Source: Tillus elongatus
Taxonomy: Eukaryota > Arthropoda > Insecta > Coleoptera > Cleridae
Length of the DNA stretch: 64,000 nucleotides
Assembly: GCA_964006375.1 (NCBI GenBank)
Contig: OZ023267.1
Location: forward strand, 30,733,094-30,797,093
Reading direction: 5' to 3'
Shown: piece by piece, positions 11,935-25,289 of the stretch
Layout of the letters: the number at the start of each line of letters is the position of its first letter
How positions within the stretch are numbered: position 1 is the first letter of the stretch
Program-made: the position numbers and the translations under genes
Notes under the pieces: generated by a model
The model's input: only the letters and a program-made list of their open reading frames with translations
Databases searched by the model: none
What the model was told of the DNA's origin: nothing

Positions 11935-12015
11935 AATTTGGAGAACACAATTCATTATATGTCAGGTTTTAGATCTGACCATTGTTTCGCTACCAAAGTT
12001 AGAGTGATCAGAGAG
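11935..12015 (-). repeat. ribozyme family A remnant (degenerate)
   Basis: On the minus strand: CTCT, CTGATCA (G8 to C), C, TCTAAC, GGTAGC, GAAAC, a decayed palindrome, C and AGAT. The family tail GTGTTCTCCAA follows. The core mutation makes cleavage unlikely. Confidence 0.5.
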
Positions 12016-12592
12016 ACGAATAAATTTATTTATCATTCACACGTTCCAAACTTCACTCATTAAGACTTCTCTGTTAATACGGTGGTGAACCGTTTTGCTT
12101 GTGTTAAGCCTGGCGTTTTCGTTCAGTATTGCAGCATTTGGTTGCCCACCCAATTATCAAGGCCATTTCTTTGTTGGTCCACAAGAGAGCTCTGCGCCAT
12201 GGAATGGTGTTGTTGCTGCCTTTTTTCATGATAGCCCTAGTACCTACATCAACAAATGTCAAATGGAACTATAAAGTCGAGTTTAGCTGTATTTTGATCT
12301 GCTGGTTTGGCGAGTGACTTCAATTGAATAGTTTCCAGGATCTACAAGTGGCCAGCCAAACCTCCTCGTTTGAATTTGTATGCTTGAAATAGTCTTGAGG
12401 CACTTAGTAATCATATGTTGGCATCTAGATTATACAGCGTACCGAAAGAAGGGCATTAGCTTATACCTGTACAAGATACAGTGCGCATTTACTTTAAAAT
12501 TGTTGCTAGATAGCTTTAATTTTCATGTAGTATTCTGAATAATGCAGCAGTCAGGCAACAAGTGTATAAAAACAATTTTTTAGTTTATTTAT

Positions 12593-13160
<568 letters not shown>

Positions 13161-13257
13161 ATATCTTGAGTTACGTAATGGGACAATAAAATTTTCTATT
13201 GAATTTATTGTCTTTTTCTGTACTTGTATTGAATATATAATAGGTTTCCAAGTAATA

Positions 13258-14806
13258 TAATAAAACTAAAAAACAAAACCAAACGTTTAAAAATGTTTAT
13301 TCAGTTAAGTAAGTGTTCCAATTGTTGACCACCAGCTTCCATACAAAAGTACACATTTTGTTCAAAACGAGCTCTGACATTCTGGAGCATTTGTTGAGTT
13401 ATTAGACGGCATTCTTCAACAATGCGTTGTCGTAATTCTTCCAGAGACTCCGGCTCTGTTGCATAAATTCGACTCTTTAAATGTCTCAATAGAAAGAAGT
13501 CTAAAGGAGTTAAATCCGGTGATCTATGGGGCCACTCAATATCACGTCTACGCCCAATCCATTGACCTGGAAACTCTCTGTTCAAAAACTCCCTAAAGCG
13601 TTGTGAAAATGCGGAGGAGCTCCATCTTGCTGAAATACTAATTGATTTTCTTGATAGCGATCATCATTCTCAACATTGTCAATTAGCAGAGGGTAAACTA
13701 TATCTTCTAGTAACTTCAAATACGTTTCGCCACTCGAATTGTCACCAATAAAAATTGGTCCGATTAAACGGTCACCAAAAATGCCGGTCCAGAAATTCAA
13801 TTTCTGTGGTGTTTGAGTGTGGACTCCGTGAAAATTTCTTGGATTATTATCTGCCCAATAACGACAATTATGAAAATTGACTTTAGAGTTTAATAAAAAC
13901 GCACACTCGTCTGAAAAACAGATATTGAACAGAAAGTTCCCGTTATCAGCTATAACTTCACAAAACTCCTCAAAAACTCAAAAATCATCTTCATTCAGTT
14001 GTTCTACAAGTTGAATTTTATACGCCTAAAATTTATGATGCTTCAATATTCGCTGAATAGTCCTTCATTTTATATTTGAAACAGTGGCCAATTCTCTCGT
14101 GCTCAAAGTTAGGTCTGCAGCAATTTGCCCTAAAACTTCAGTCTCAATAGTCTCATTCCTAACCGGAAATTTACGTTCAGGATCCCGTTTTTTGTTGGCT
14201 ACTGAACTACTTTGTCGAAACTTTGCAACTAACTCCAAAATGTATTTTTCTGTTAACATGTCTGTTCGGATGTCGTTCGTGAAACAAATTTGCGGTACGG
14301 TTGGCACAGTGATCGCTTTTGAAAAAAAGAGTAATTATTTCAACTATTTTTTTCTACAGAATACACCATTGTAAAATTAATTTTTGGTAGTACTATCAAG
14401 TATCAAACCGACCGATAAACTGAAATAATAAACCGCATTTCTCTCATTCCGATAAGAAGTGTTTTGATAGTCAATTTTTTGTTTACAAACCAACAAAACA
14501 CTGACTATCAGCACATTTCTTATCGGAATGAGCGAAATGGGTTTTTGCATTTTCAACTGTGAATAATTTTTAAACGAGTTGATAAAACTTCCAAAAAAAT
14601 TAGTGTGCTGAAATCAGAAAAGAAAGGGCTTTTAAATGATGTAACACTCGACCCACGTTTCCTATTTAAAATATAAGGGGTTGATGTGAAAAAGTTAAGT
14701 TTTATGTTAAAACATGTTCCCCTCAATACTAAAATTGAGTGTTTCAGCGTTTCTTAAAAAAAAATTCTCTGGGCGCAAATCGGTCTGTTTCGTTTTCAAT
14801 GTGCCA

Positions 14807-14808
<2 letters not shown>
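13258..14808 (-). mobile_element. long-TIR mariner (DD41D-like), copy 1, truncated
   Basis: Contains the transposase pseudogene and, beyond its 5' end, one long terminal region (14530-14808) that abuts (TA)n at 14809. The region between holds an extra palindrome (14438-14540, CATTCCGATAAGAA arms). At the transposase 3' side homology to the full copy at 59731-61800 stops near 13258, so this end and its TIR are missing. Confidence 0.75.
13301..14360 (-). pseudogene. mariner-like transposase (DD41D lineage), copy 1
   Basis: An N-terminal HTH region (KYILELVAKFRQSSSVANKK, then LGQIAADLTLSTRELATVS) is followed by a DDE domain: FSDECAFLLNSKVNFHNC (first Asp), GIFGDRLIGPIFIGDNSSGE, NDDRYQENQLVFQQDGAPPH (second Asp) and RSPDLTPLDFFLLRHLKSRI (third Asp). 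The C-terminus VYFCMEAGGQQLEHLLN with TGA at 13301-13303 looks original. Frameshifts near 13585 and between 13800 and 14065 break it. The missing start is supplied by comparison with 60077. Role of the intact family: cut-and-paste transposase. Confidence 0.85.

Positions 14809-14892
<84 letters not shown>
14809..14892. repeat. (TA)n microsatellite
   Basis: About 84 bp, between the mariner terminus at 14808 and the right half of a (TA)n-core element. Confidence 0.95.
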
Positions 14893-14896
<4 letters not shown>

Positions 14897-15022
14897 ATAC
14901 CAAAATTTTAACGGACCTTGGTTCTGGGGACCCAAATTCGCGCTCATCTGAAGAAATTTTCGAAAGCTCTTCATCGAGACCTCTCTATTAGCGATTTTTT
15001 GTAACGAAAATTCGCTATAAAT
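14893..15022 (+). mobile_element. (TA)n-core element, right half only
   Basis: AACGGACCTTGGTTCTGGGG, AATTCGCGCTCATCTG, CGAGACCTCTCTATTAGCG and a terminal AGCGATTTTTT / AAATTCGCT hairpin. The left half has been replaced by the mariner and family B insertions. Confidence 0.7.
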
Positions 15023-15700
15023 GTCCGGACTTTTAGACACAAGCGTTCGCCGAATCCTCCACGAACATTCAGGCATGAATAGAGTAGATCCCCAAAGAAC
15101 TTGGAGCAATTCAGTGACAACTTAATGTTGCAGACAATTGTCACACGAGATTAAACTATGGTCCTCTACAATGATCTTTTGTGGAAAAGGGCGTCGATGC
15201 AATGAATGCATAAAGAAGAAGCACCGTCAACAAATTCAAAGGCTGTTAGTCGACAAAGAAGTTATGTATACGATTTTTGTGAGTGTATTCTTTTCATAGG
15301 CTTTAAAGAACTCAGTACCACACCCAACGAAGCATATTATGCAACACTTCTGCGTAAATTACGACAAAATATTTGGGAGAGAAGACGTGTGAAACTATCC
15401 AGAGGCGTGCGTTTATTCCACGACAATGCACCCGCGCACACTGCTGGAATTACACAAGCCGCAATCCGTGACTGCAGGGTCGAGTAAATTCATCACGCCT
15501 CATTTAGTCTAGACATGGCCCCCAGTGACTACTACCTGCTTGTAAATTTGAAAAGGGACTTTCGCGGGCGCCATTGCAAAGGCGACGCACAGGTGGAAGC
15601 TGCAGTTTGTGCACATTTTTAGGACAAACCAAAAGAATATTTTTTTGGGTATAAAAACTGAGCAACACAGTGTAATGATAGGGGGGACTATATTGAAAAA
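15023..15700 (+). pseudogene. mariner transposase (DD34D type), degenerate
   Basis: Readable blocks in order: [12 protein letters not shown], the 15206-15487 frame with LRKLRQNIWERRRVKLSRGV and LFHDNAPAHTAG (second Asp), then SLDMAPSDYYLLVNLKRDF (third Asp). HDN to APSDYY is the hallmark of classic mariner transposases and differs from the DD41D copies. Stops and frameshifts are frequent. No TIRs identified. Confidence 0.75.
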
Positions 15701-15719
15701 TAAAATTCAATTGTGAGCC

Positions 15720-16525
15720 TACGTCGTCTGTTTATATAAAGCGTTTCTTTCTTAGTTATTTTAAAAAGAAGAATTCTGTTTAAAACTTTAACACCCTGTG
15801 GTTCAAAACTTAACACTTGGAATATACATTCATATAAAGTGTTGTTCTTAGAATGGCCTTAGCTATCACCTTCTGACTATTCTATAATTTTAGAAACACC
15901 CTATACGTTGTATAAAAGTACGTATAAAAAGAATTCAATCTTGCAAATCTAAATTATTGAGGTTTGTGCAATTCGAACAACTTCAAACGAGTTGCAGACA
16001 TTCGTTACAACTACCAATTTATTTTCTTCCACAATATAAAGCCTAACAGAACTAAATACCCGCTGAGCTCTATACAGAAAAGACAAAGACAAATGCAGGG
16101 CTATCAGTGCAGTCAATGGCTTTGTCAATACTCATTGAACAATGCTCGAGTATTATAATAAAGTTACTCGTATTTCTGTGAGCAGAATTTTGACGTTAAT
16201 CTTAAAGGTTGACTTCACAAGAGCATGTGCCTGTGACAAGAAGGTTATTACAGGTCTGATTTAAGCAAGGCGACTGGCAGGCATGTAACTGCCTCAGAAC
16301 AAATAATAAATTCCCCTAGATAGGTTCCGAGCTGGCTACGCCAGCGAAGTGAACCGGATCCAAATCCCGATACTGTAAGCTTCTCGAAATAACTTTGTCG
16401 GTACATGTACGATTTACCCAGTAGCGCAACCGGCATTGTCATGAGAGTTGTGAAGCTAATAATATACTATTTTTTTTTAATAAATCAAAGGAATGGAATT
16501 ATTTCTCGTTGTCCTATTAAAAATT
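15720..16525. other. unassigned AT-rich DNA
   Basis: No convincing feature. The short open frames lack family resemblance. Confidence 0.4.
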
Positions 16526-16530
16526 AAAAA

Positions 16531-16983
16531 CTCGGGACGCAGCAAGTGCGTTATGGTAGTGAATTTTTATTAAATGCTTCAAATTTAAATAACTCAATTT
16601 TCTATAAACTTAGAGAGTTTAATTTCAATACGTAGTAAGGTTTTTCCTAAGGCAAGATATCCACAAAATTTCATTAAAATAACTTTGTAATTTTCGGAGA
16701 AAAAAATTTTTTTCGAAAGAAAATTTAAAATTTGAGTAACTCAATTTTCTCTAAACATAGAAAGTTGAATTTTGGTACGTAGTAAGGTTGAGGCAACATA
16801 TATAGTAAATTTCATTGAAACAGCTTTGTTACTTTCGGAGAAAAAAATTTTTTTAGAAAGAAAACTCAAAATTTTTCCGGAAAACTCCATCTGATTTTTC
16901 TGGATAACGAACTCATCCAAGCCATTAATAAAAGACAGGCACTTTCCAAGTTTCATCGAAATCGGTTAATTATTTTTTGAGTT

Positions 16984-17080
<97 letters not shown>

Positions 17081-17095
17081 ATATAAAAATTAAAC
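16531..17095 (+). mobile_element. (TA)n-core element, left half and core
   Basis: Starts with the GGGACGCAGCAAGTGCG TIR. Two diverged copies of the AACTCAATTTTCT / AAAGTTGAATTTTGGTACG unit follow, then TTTTTGAGTTATC and (TA)n. Homology stops after AACATATAAAAATTAAACC, so the right end is truncated. Confidence 0.8.
16987..17077. repeat. (TA)n microsatellite
   Basis: About 90 bp; core of the truncated element at 16531-17095. Confidence 0.95.
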
Positions 17096-17409
17096 CTATT
17101 TACAAATGCACTTTAATAAGATATTATGCTGTGACAATACCTCTCTCAAGCACCCTAAAATATAATCAAAATGTGCACAGTTATATATGTTTTATTTCTT
17201 TTTCCCTTGTCTTAATACACTACATATTTTATGACAATCGATTTAATTTACTTATTTGATTTCATAAATAGTCGGTTAATAGTGACTTGGAATGAAGTAG
17301 ACACCACATCTTCAAACATATTAAGAGAATATGAGTAAATCAACAGCAACTGGGAATGAATTCGGTCAGTCGCCCAGCCACGTGGTTAAAAAACACTGTT
17401 TGTATGATG

Positions 17410-18054
<645 letters not shown>

Positions 18055-18294
18055 AAAAGAGTCTTCATTAAAGTGCTGAGAACATAAATAAGAATATTTC
18101 GGCAGCGTATCCGTTTTTATACTTAAGGCTGCGCACCATTTTTCTCTCATTTCTTTAATAGATGGAAACCTAAAAATAGTGCCAAACTGACGTGCCGCCG
18201 CTGAAAATAGCAAATAGCAAGGTACTTACGTATGCAGAGACACCGTTGCCACATCCCCAGGTAATCTTCTACAAACAATACACCTTTTCACCAT
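18055..18294 (-). pseudogene. THAP-domain gene fragment, two exons, interrupted by a transposable element
   Basis: Minus strand. Exon 1 (18294-18230) starts MVKRCIVCRRLPGDVATVSL. A 60-bp intron (18229-18170) has a GTAAGT donor and a TTTTTAG acceptor. Exon 2 (18169-18055) continues TFPSIKEMREKW, then ALSIKTDTLPKYSYLCSQHF and NEDSF. Splicing restores the THAP layout: C-x2-C (residues 5 and 8), the LHxFP stretch, the conserved W of REKW and C-x2-H. THAP domains are zinc-dependent DNA-binding modules found in host regulators and P-like transposases. The frame then runs into the terminal hairpin of a (TA)n-core element and ends. Host gene or transposase origin cannot be decided. Confidence 0.75.
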
Positions 18295-18299
18295 TTTGC

Positions 18300-18765
18300 C
18301 AAAACAAAACTCAAAATCTTTATTGCCAATCAAGGTAACACATAAAAATAAACTCTCAGTATACTTGCATACTATTCACAGACAAATACAAGCCACAACT
18401 GAGGATTAATAAAAATCTAGATACTTCACATGCAGCAGGAAAACGATTTAAAATAATGGGCTGAGTTTTCTGGTTATATTTACATAAAGAAGGGAGAAAC
18501 CAAGGAAAATATATGTTAGTACATCTTTACATTCATAAATAAGCCCTAATGAAAGTGTAATGTCTTAAGTGACAGAAAAGTAATAAATTTGTCATCCTCA
18601 ATGACTTCCTTGTCATCATATTCGGCGATTTAAGGATGAATTATTACATAGCGGCAACGCGTTAGCCACCACCCAATCAGAGCAGAGGACCGATGTAAAC
18701 ATAGAGTCCCTTGAATGTTGGCTTCAAACAATTCGGCTGTGTGCCCAGTCTATTCGTATATAGAT
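18300..18765. other. unassigned DNA between THAP exon 1 and the next repeat
   Basis: This includes the region upstream of the THAP start codon. No TATA box or other promoter element can be defended. It also contains TTAGCCACCACCCAATCAG near 18663. Confidence 0.35.
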
Positions 18766-18769
18766 AGTC

Positions 18770-19654
<885 letters not shown>

Positions 19655-19857
19655 AAAAAATATGGTTGTCTGTTAACTTGTCATCATTATTAGTGCCACA
19701 ACCCGCTTCGCGTCTGACCTGAACTTTAGAAAACCATACCCTCCAGGGAAGTATTTTAAATTTTAAAAGGACTGGAAAAGTAAACAATTCATGGCGAACT
19801 GGTCAACAACTGGGTGACTAAATACTAAAGGCCTCCGCTTGTTGGCTATAACCAACT

Positions 19858-20185
19858 TGGTAGATTTCCAGATTACCACCCAAACGCTTTAATTTTTTTT
19901 AGAAACATGCTTAGGACCCGCCCTGGATGCACAAACCACAAAATAAATTCTGGTTCACACCCTCCAAGGAAGTTTCAGGATGAGGAGTGAATAGGGGTGC
20001 TGGGCGGGGCAGTTAGTAAAACGGAAATATGAACAGCAAATGCGAAGATTACGACTTGAAAGCTATATTTTTCACATTTTAAAGCGATATCCCCCTTACA
20101 CCCTGCCTACCCCGCACAGCACTGCTATTCACCGCAGGTCCCGTAACTTCCTTGTGGGGTATGAACAAGAAAATTTTCTTGTGGT
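19858..20185. mobile_element. foldback element, partial copy
   Basis: Begins GGTAGATTTCCAGATTACC and continues AGGACCCGCCCTGGATGC, ACAAACCACAA, CACCCTCCAAGGAAGTT, and later CCGTAACTTCCTTGTGG and AAGAAAATTTTCTTGTGG in inverted order. It matches the complete foldback at 44123-44715. The right arm's outer end is missing. Confidence 0.7.
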
Positions 20186-20204
20186 AAATGTAACTAGGGT
20201 GGTG

Positions 20205-20507
20205 TTATGCACGCGACATGGAAGGAAAATACCCACGACGAAGCAACAGACCCCCCAAGCCCACTAACTCGAGATTCTGTATATTGTCGTCTACAGGTGG
20301 TGGATGACGATGACCTTCAAAATGTATTTCAGCATCTGCTAACAACTGATGCCTAGACAGATTCTCCACCAAACCCCCATCATCTTCGTCAACCGAGTCT
20401 TCGTCTGTTAGAACATTTGGATAAGGGGGGCATATAAATGCGTCACCATTGTCATTATACAAATCACTGATCGTAGCTAGAGCTTCTTGCCGCGAAAACC
20501 CTCTCAT
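20205..20507 (-). pseudogene. piggyBac-family transposase N-terminal fragment
   Basis: From the Met at 20507: MRGFSRQEALATISDLYNDN, then PPYPNVLTDEDSVDEDDGGL and VENLSRHQLLADAEI. This acidic N-terminal segment resembles piggyBac-derived (PGBD-type) proteins just before the DDE domain. The frame also extends upstream to an earlier Met at 20621, but conservation appears to start at MRGF. About 100 residues remain of a family usually near 550-600; the catalytic domain is absent. The fragment ends next to the foldback element. Confidence 0.6.
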
Positions 20508-20649
20508 GTGAAAAGAAAAATCAGTTAGCTTACATATTAGCCTAGTGTTACCATATGGTAACAGACATGTTTGTATGTAATTACCATCTACATAATTTAC
20601 TTGTGGTTGTGTTAAATCCATGCCATGCTATAGATTAGTCATTTAGCTA

Positions 20650-23600
20650 TATATTATATTAAAAAACATAAATTATCTTAGCAAAAACAAATAGATACTT
20701 ACTTAAACGTCGGCTCCATTATTTTCAGCAAACAATGCGTAGCACAATTTCTATTCACCTTATTTTGACAATGTTGTAAAAACTGACAGTAAGTCGGTAA
20801 TGGGATGATAAGTTGGGCCATCTAGTGGCGAAATGTTGTAACCTTCTTCAAATACAAAACTAGAACCGTGGTATATTGTGACTGACCTCAAGTGGATTTG
20901 AATCCGCTTGAGGGTGAGTTCAACATTGCCTAACAACCCTACCCTAAAAGCACATATCTATCAGATTATTATTATTATTAAGATTAGAAATATTTTTGGA
21001 GGTTGGCAGATCTTAAAATGGTTTGATACTCACGTTATTTTCTGTTGTTGCTCTGCCTGGGGTCTGATATTTTTGAGCGCCTCCGACTAGAGCCTGGTTA
21101 TATTTAATTTTTGGTATGTAGATAAGCAATAATTAGAATCTATTAATTGTATTGCAGCCAAACAGGGGAGATATTAGGGACGAATTTAAACAGATATGTT
21201 AATGTTAACAATAATATTAAATTTATTCATTTAATTAAATTGAGGATAGTAAACAAGATTAAATTTACATGGTTTGTTAGAAATAGACATTGAATGATAC
21301 ACAAAATTAAAACCAAATAAACAGTAAGTGTTTTAAGAAAAAAAGAGCTCAAATGGTTGCATATTACAAAAATATTAACATTACCTACTTGAGGTATGTC
21401 AAAAATCATCCACTGTATTTTACGGGTCAAAAACAAATACAAATTATTAGGTAACTTACTTGACGTTTGTCAATCAATTCGCTTGATTTTTTCAATGAGT
21501 TACCAGGCCAGTTCCTTGAGTGAGACTCCATTTAAGAAAATATTCAAAATATTCTTGTGTGAAAATTTCTACTTTAATGATTGAAAATGAAAAACATTAA
21601 GAAATGTGCAGGTTAAATATTTTATAAACAAAATCTACTAATTACAATTTCAAGTATCATGTATTTAAATTCACAATATTGACAAAATTTTAAAAAATAA
21701 ACACGAAATTTACAGCCGTCATTACGGCACCTCCCTGACACTATTTAAGTTAAAATTTGATTATGTTATCGTGAAAGTCGCCTCACCCAGTCCTGATGCC
21801 TTGAGTTACCTGATGACCCTATGAAGATGCTTTCCAAGTGGGATCAACTATCAGTGCCTGACACAGGTTCACAGACTCTAATAAGAGAGGGGAAGCTAGA
21901 GAAAATGAGTGGTACTTCCCATTAATGGTTGTATCTCAGGTGGATTTTGTTGTTATAAAATTGGGTGAGATAATTTGTCCCCTATGTCGATACGCTGAAT
22001 TAATTTGACGAAAACCTTTCAAACAAGAATTAAAACGCGAATTGGCTCAAGTGAAATTTATTGCCGATTGACTCAAACTTCGGTGATAATCAGAAATCCT
22101 TTACGTTCAACGTGAGAGATACACCAGCGGGCGTGAACAAAGGGTTACTCTTAATTCGCGTTTCTCTACTAAACACTTTGTTAATTTAATTTCAAAAACC
22201 TATCAAATAATGTTAAACGATCACTGACCACTGTTATTAGATAGTATCGATAACGAGAAGGATTTTTATCCAATATTTTAAGATAATTTTTAGCCACCGT
22301 AATTACAACGATGTTAACTTTTTAAACGCCCAGCTCACTCTCTTCGAGCCAGCGTGCTGTGCCTTCAGACCACACCCTTTTTTCCTCACGTCTCACCTCC
22401 CCTTGTCTACAATCCAAGTTTTTGCCGGGAATATCTGTTCAACGGTTCAAACGGTCGTTTTTAGGTGACATCATTGATACGGAAAATACAGACCTAGTCG
22501 CAACTATATTTAATTCTTGGAAATATACTTTCAGCAACATGCGACGGAATTTTCCTTGGCAAACAAATATTGAATTTTAACGTACAAATTAGAAATGCAG
22601 TTAAGAGGTTTACAATACTTGAATATTTAGCAACTTTTCATCAAAATAATTTTGAAATCAAAACATGAATTGCCTCACAGATATTTGATTGTCGGCTATT
22701 GATTAAGTCTCATACGGGTTTATTTTCAATATTTAAAGTAGTAACGAAATGCAATCATTACACAGTTCAATTAAAAACCAAATTTCAACAGACACTTTAG
22801 TTTCACTACTTTTTAAAAGAGTGCATGTTAGTGTAACCATATGGTCACATTAGGTTTTAATGGGTTAAAGACACCTGAATTATATTCTCAATAATCCCCT
22901 TTATTTAACAAAAGTAGTTTTATACTCCTTAGTACGCCACTGGAATAACATGTCTATGTCGGACAAATACACCGATATCATATCCATAAATTTGTCGACG
23001 GCGACTTACTTTCTGCCACACATTTTTGCGTTTTCCATTTTCAAAGTAAAACTCCTACTGCATACGTAATTTATGAGCCGTGGAACTGGGATGTTTTAGA
23101 ATGGTGGTTATCGCGTTCACATATTATCTGCGATTTTCAACTGTCTCATCGCTGTGACTTATTAGATGGGGACATCTACGGAAAATACCGCTAATTTTGC
23201 TTTTACTATTGGATATTTGCCAGAGAAATTAAAAGAGCGATTTTCAAGCTTCGTTAGGGGGATGCTTGCCCAGGTGAACCTGAATGTACCCGTTTGCTTT
23301 TTTAACGAAAATATCAAGCTTATTTGAAGTTTATACAGATGCATAAGGCTTACTACTCTACATACAGGATGGTCCAACAGCAATGGCCCACAGCGTTGCG
23401 GTTATTAGCAACAAATTATATTACGATTTGGTGAAATTTACTTTAGTCCAAAAGTCCACTTTGTTTTAGTAAATAGAGATTGCTGCTTGCGGCTCCGTTC
23501 ATGCTTTAAAGTTACTTACACTTTTTGTTCGCGTCGCAATAAAGCATTTAATTAAAAAGTATTATTCTCTTGTATTTTCTTAACCAAAAAGGTATATTTC

Positions 23601-23740
23601 TCGAATGACGTAAAATCTAACCGTTTTAGTAACATTTGCGATTCCTGTAATAAATTTGAGATTATTACAGGGTGTAAAAAAAGTGTGGAATATTGCCAAT
23701 ATTTCTAAAACTACTAAACCTATTCTTTGACAGTTGATAT
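20650..23740. other. unassigned DNA, about 3 kb without a recognisable feature
   Basis: No convincing exon, RNA gene or known repeat was recognised. A short ATT repeat lies at 20966-20980. A segment at 21800-21880 (CCTGATGACCCTATG, then CTATCAGTGCCTGACACAGG) vaguely resembles the family A tail. This is the longest stretch here free of the common repeats. Confidence 0.35.
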
Positions 23741-23909
23741 ATTGATGTAGTTACATTTAGTACTCTGTCGAAAAGTACAAAAACTCAAAATTTTCCCGGA
23801 AAACCTCGTCTGATTTTCCTGGTTAACGAACTTGTCCAAGCCACTTACAAAAGGAAGGTACATGCCAATTTTTATCAAAATCGGCCCACGAATTTGTGAG
23901 TTATCCGTG

Positions 23910-23911
<2 letters not shown>

Positions 23912-23986
<75 letters not shown>
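23912..23986. repeat. (TA)n microsatellite, left part of a split core
   Basis: About 75 bp, immediately left of the palindromic insertion. Confidence 0.95.
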
Positions 23987-23990
<4 letters not shown>

Positions 23991-24039
23991 TAAAACATGC
24001 TTGGTTCTCGGGTTAAACCGCGTCCAGAATTTATGGAAA

Positions 24040-24078
24040 CTCGACGTTTCGGCTCCTGTTTTGGAGCCATTTTCAAGA
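24040..24078 (-). ncRNA. hammerhead-like motif, family B, left arm
   Basis: Minus strand: CTC, TTGAAAA, T, GGCTCC / GGAGCC with an AAAACA loop, GAAA, ACGT, C17, GAG. C3 and G8 are both substituted. Confidence 0.5.
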
Positions 24079-24080
24079 GG

Positions 24081-24360
24081 TAAAGGAGATATGTAAGGAC
24101 ACTCTAATGCCTCAATCTGCCTACTCCTTAGAGTGATGGACAAAGGTGGGTAAAGGAAATATGTAAGGACACTCTAATGCCTCAGTCTTCCTACTCCTTA
24201 GAGTGATGGACAAAGGTGGGTAAAGGAAATATGTAAGGACACTCTAAGGCCTCAATCTGCCTACTCCTTAGAGTGGTGGACAAAGGTGGGTAAAGGAAAT
24301 ATGTAAGGACATTCTAAGGCCTCAACTGCCTACTCCTTAGAGCGGTGGATAAAGGTAGGT
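24081..24360 (+). repeat. 70-bp tandem repeat, four units
   Basis: Exact 70-bp spacing of TAAAGGARATATGTAAGGAC, followed in each unit by CTCAATCTGCCTACTCCTTA or a close variant. Units differ by a few bases. Confidence 0.9.
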
Positions 24361-24480
24361 TGGGTTGTTGTAGCTCGATTACTGAGACCTCACAGACGAT
24401 CTCCGGCGAGATTTGGGGAGTAGGCAGATTGAGGCCCCGTAATCTAGCTACAACAACCCAACCTACCTTTATCCACCGCT

Positions 24481-24800
24481 CTAAGGAGTAGGCAGATTGA
24501 GGCCTTAGAGTGTCCTTACATATTTCCTCTACCTACCTTTGTCCACCACTCTAAGGAGTAGGCAGATTGAGGCCTTAGAGTGTCCTTACATATTTCATTT
24601 ACCCACCTTTGTCCACCACTCCAAGGAGTAGGCAGATTGAGGCCTTAGAGTGTCCTTACATATTTCCTTTACCCACCTTTGTCCACCACTCTAAGGAGTA
24701 GGCAGATTGAGGCCTTAGAGTGTCCTTAGATATTTCCTTTACCCACCTTTGTCCATCCTAAGGAGTAGGCAGATTGAGACCTTAGAGTGTCCTTACATAT
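24481..24800 (-). repeat. 70-bp tandem repeat, five units, inverted
   Basis: CTAAGGAGTAGGCAGATTGA recurs at 70, 70, 70 and 67 bp; one copy has CCAAGG. It mirrors the array at 24081-24360. Confidence 0.9.
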
Positions 24801-24809
24801 TTCCTTTAA

Positions 24810-24849
24810 CTCTTGAAAATGGCTCCAAAACAGGAGCAGAAACGTCGAG
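24810..24849 (+). ncRNA. hammerhead-like motif, family B, right arm
   Basis: CTC, TTGAAAA, T, GGCTCC, AAAACA loop, GGAGCA (last pair lost), GAAA, ACGT, C17, GAG. Faces the minus-strand motif in the left arm. Confidence 0.5.
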
Positions 24850-24921
24850 TTTCCATAAATTCTGGACGCGGTTAACCCGAGAACCAAGCATGTCTCACAT
24901 TAAAGACCGCGGAAATCTTTC

Positions 24922-24924
<3 letters not shown>

Positions 24925-25009
<85 letters not shown>
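24925..25009. repeat. (TA)n microsatellite, right part of a split core
   Basis: About 85 bp, immediately right of the palindromic insertion. Confidence 0.95.
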
Positions 25010-25010
<1 letters not shown>

Positions 25011-25289
25011 GTACATCCATATAAATATATAAACAAATAAAAATTGAAACTGACCCTGGATATGGGTTCTAGGGGTCCTAGTTCGCGCTCATTAGCAAAA
25101 TTTTTTTCAAAATTCAAAAGTCGGAATCTCTACATTAGTGAATTTTTTCTACGAAAATTAACTAAAAGTATATGTAACTATACAGGGTGGCTTAAAAATA
25201 ATACCACATTTTTATTTCAAATGGAACACCCTTTACGTTTTTGCATTTTCTAAATTTACATCTAAATTAAGGTGTAGTTGTATTTGAAA

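Larger units (their letters stand above)
23987..24924. mobile_element. family B (Penelope-like) palindrome with 70-bp tandem repeats in both arms
   Basis: The left arm reads AACATGCTTGGTTCTCGGG, CGCGTCCAGAATTTATGG, the ribozyme-like segment and four 70-bp units starting at 24081, 24151, 24221 and 24291. The centre (about 24365-24470) holds a CGATCTCCGGCGAGAT block. The right arm repeats this in inverse with five units (24481, 24551, 24621, 24691, 24758), the ribozyme-like segment and a terminal GACGCGGTTAACCCGAG. No coding capacity. Both outer ends touch (TA)n. Confidence 0.85.
23770..25146 (+). mobile_element. (TA)n-core element split by an inserted palindrome
   Basis: The left half (AAAACTCAAAATTTTCCCGG, TTTGTGAGTTATCCGTG) lies at 23780-23911. 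The right half (AAACTGACCCTGGATATGGG, TAGTTCGCGCTCATTAGC and the ACATTAGTGAATTTTTTC hairpin) lies at 25030-25146. Each half keeps part of the (TA)n core. Between them sits the family B palindrome 23987-24924. Confidence 0.8.

Noticed and set aside
24081..24800. CRISPR-like array (regular 70-bp repeats)
   Set aside because: Units are contiguous tandem repeats without unique spacers, in a eukaryotic palindrome.
25188..25212. ACAGGGTGG string as a transposon end
   Set aside because: Similar short strings occur at 46852 and (as ACAGGATGG) 23363, but no matching inverted end or duplication was found, so no element is called.
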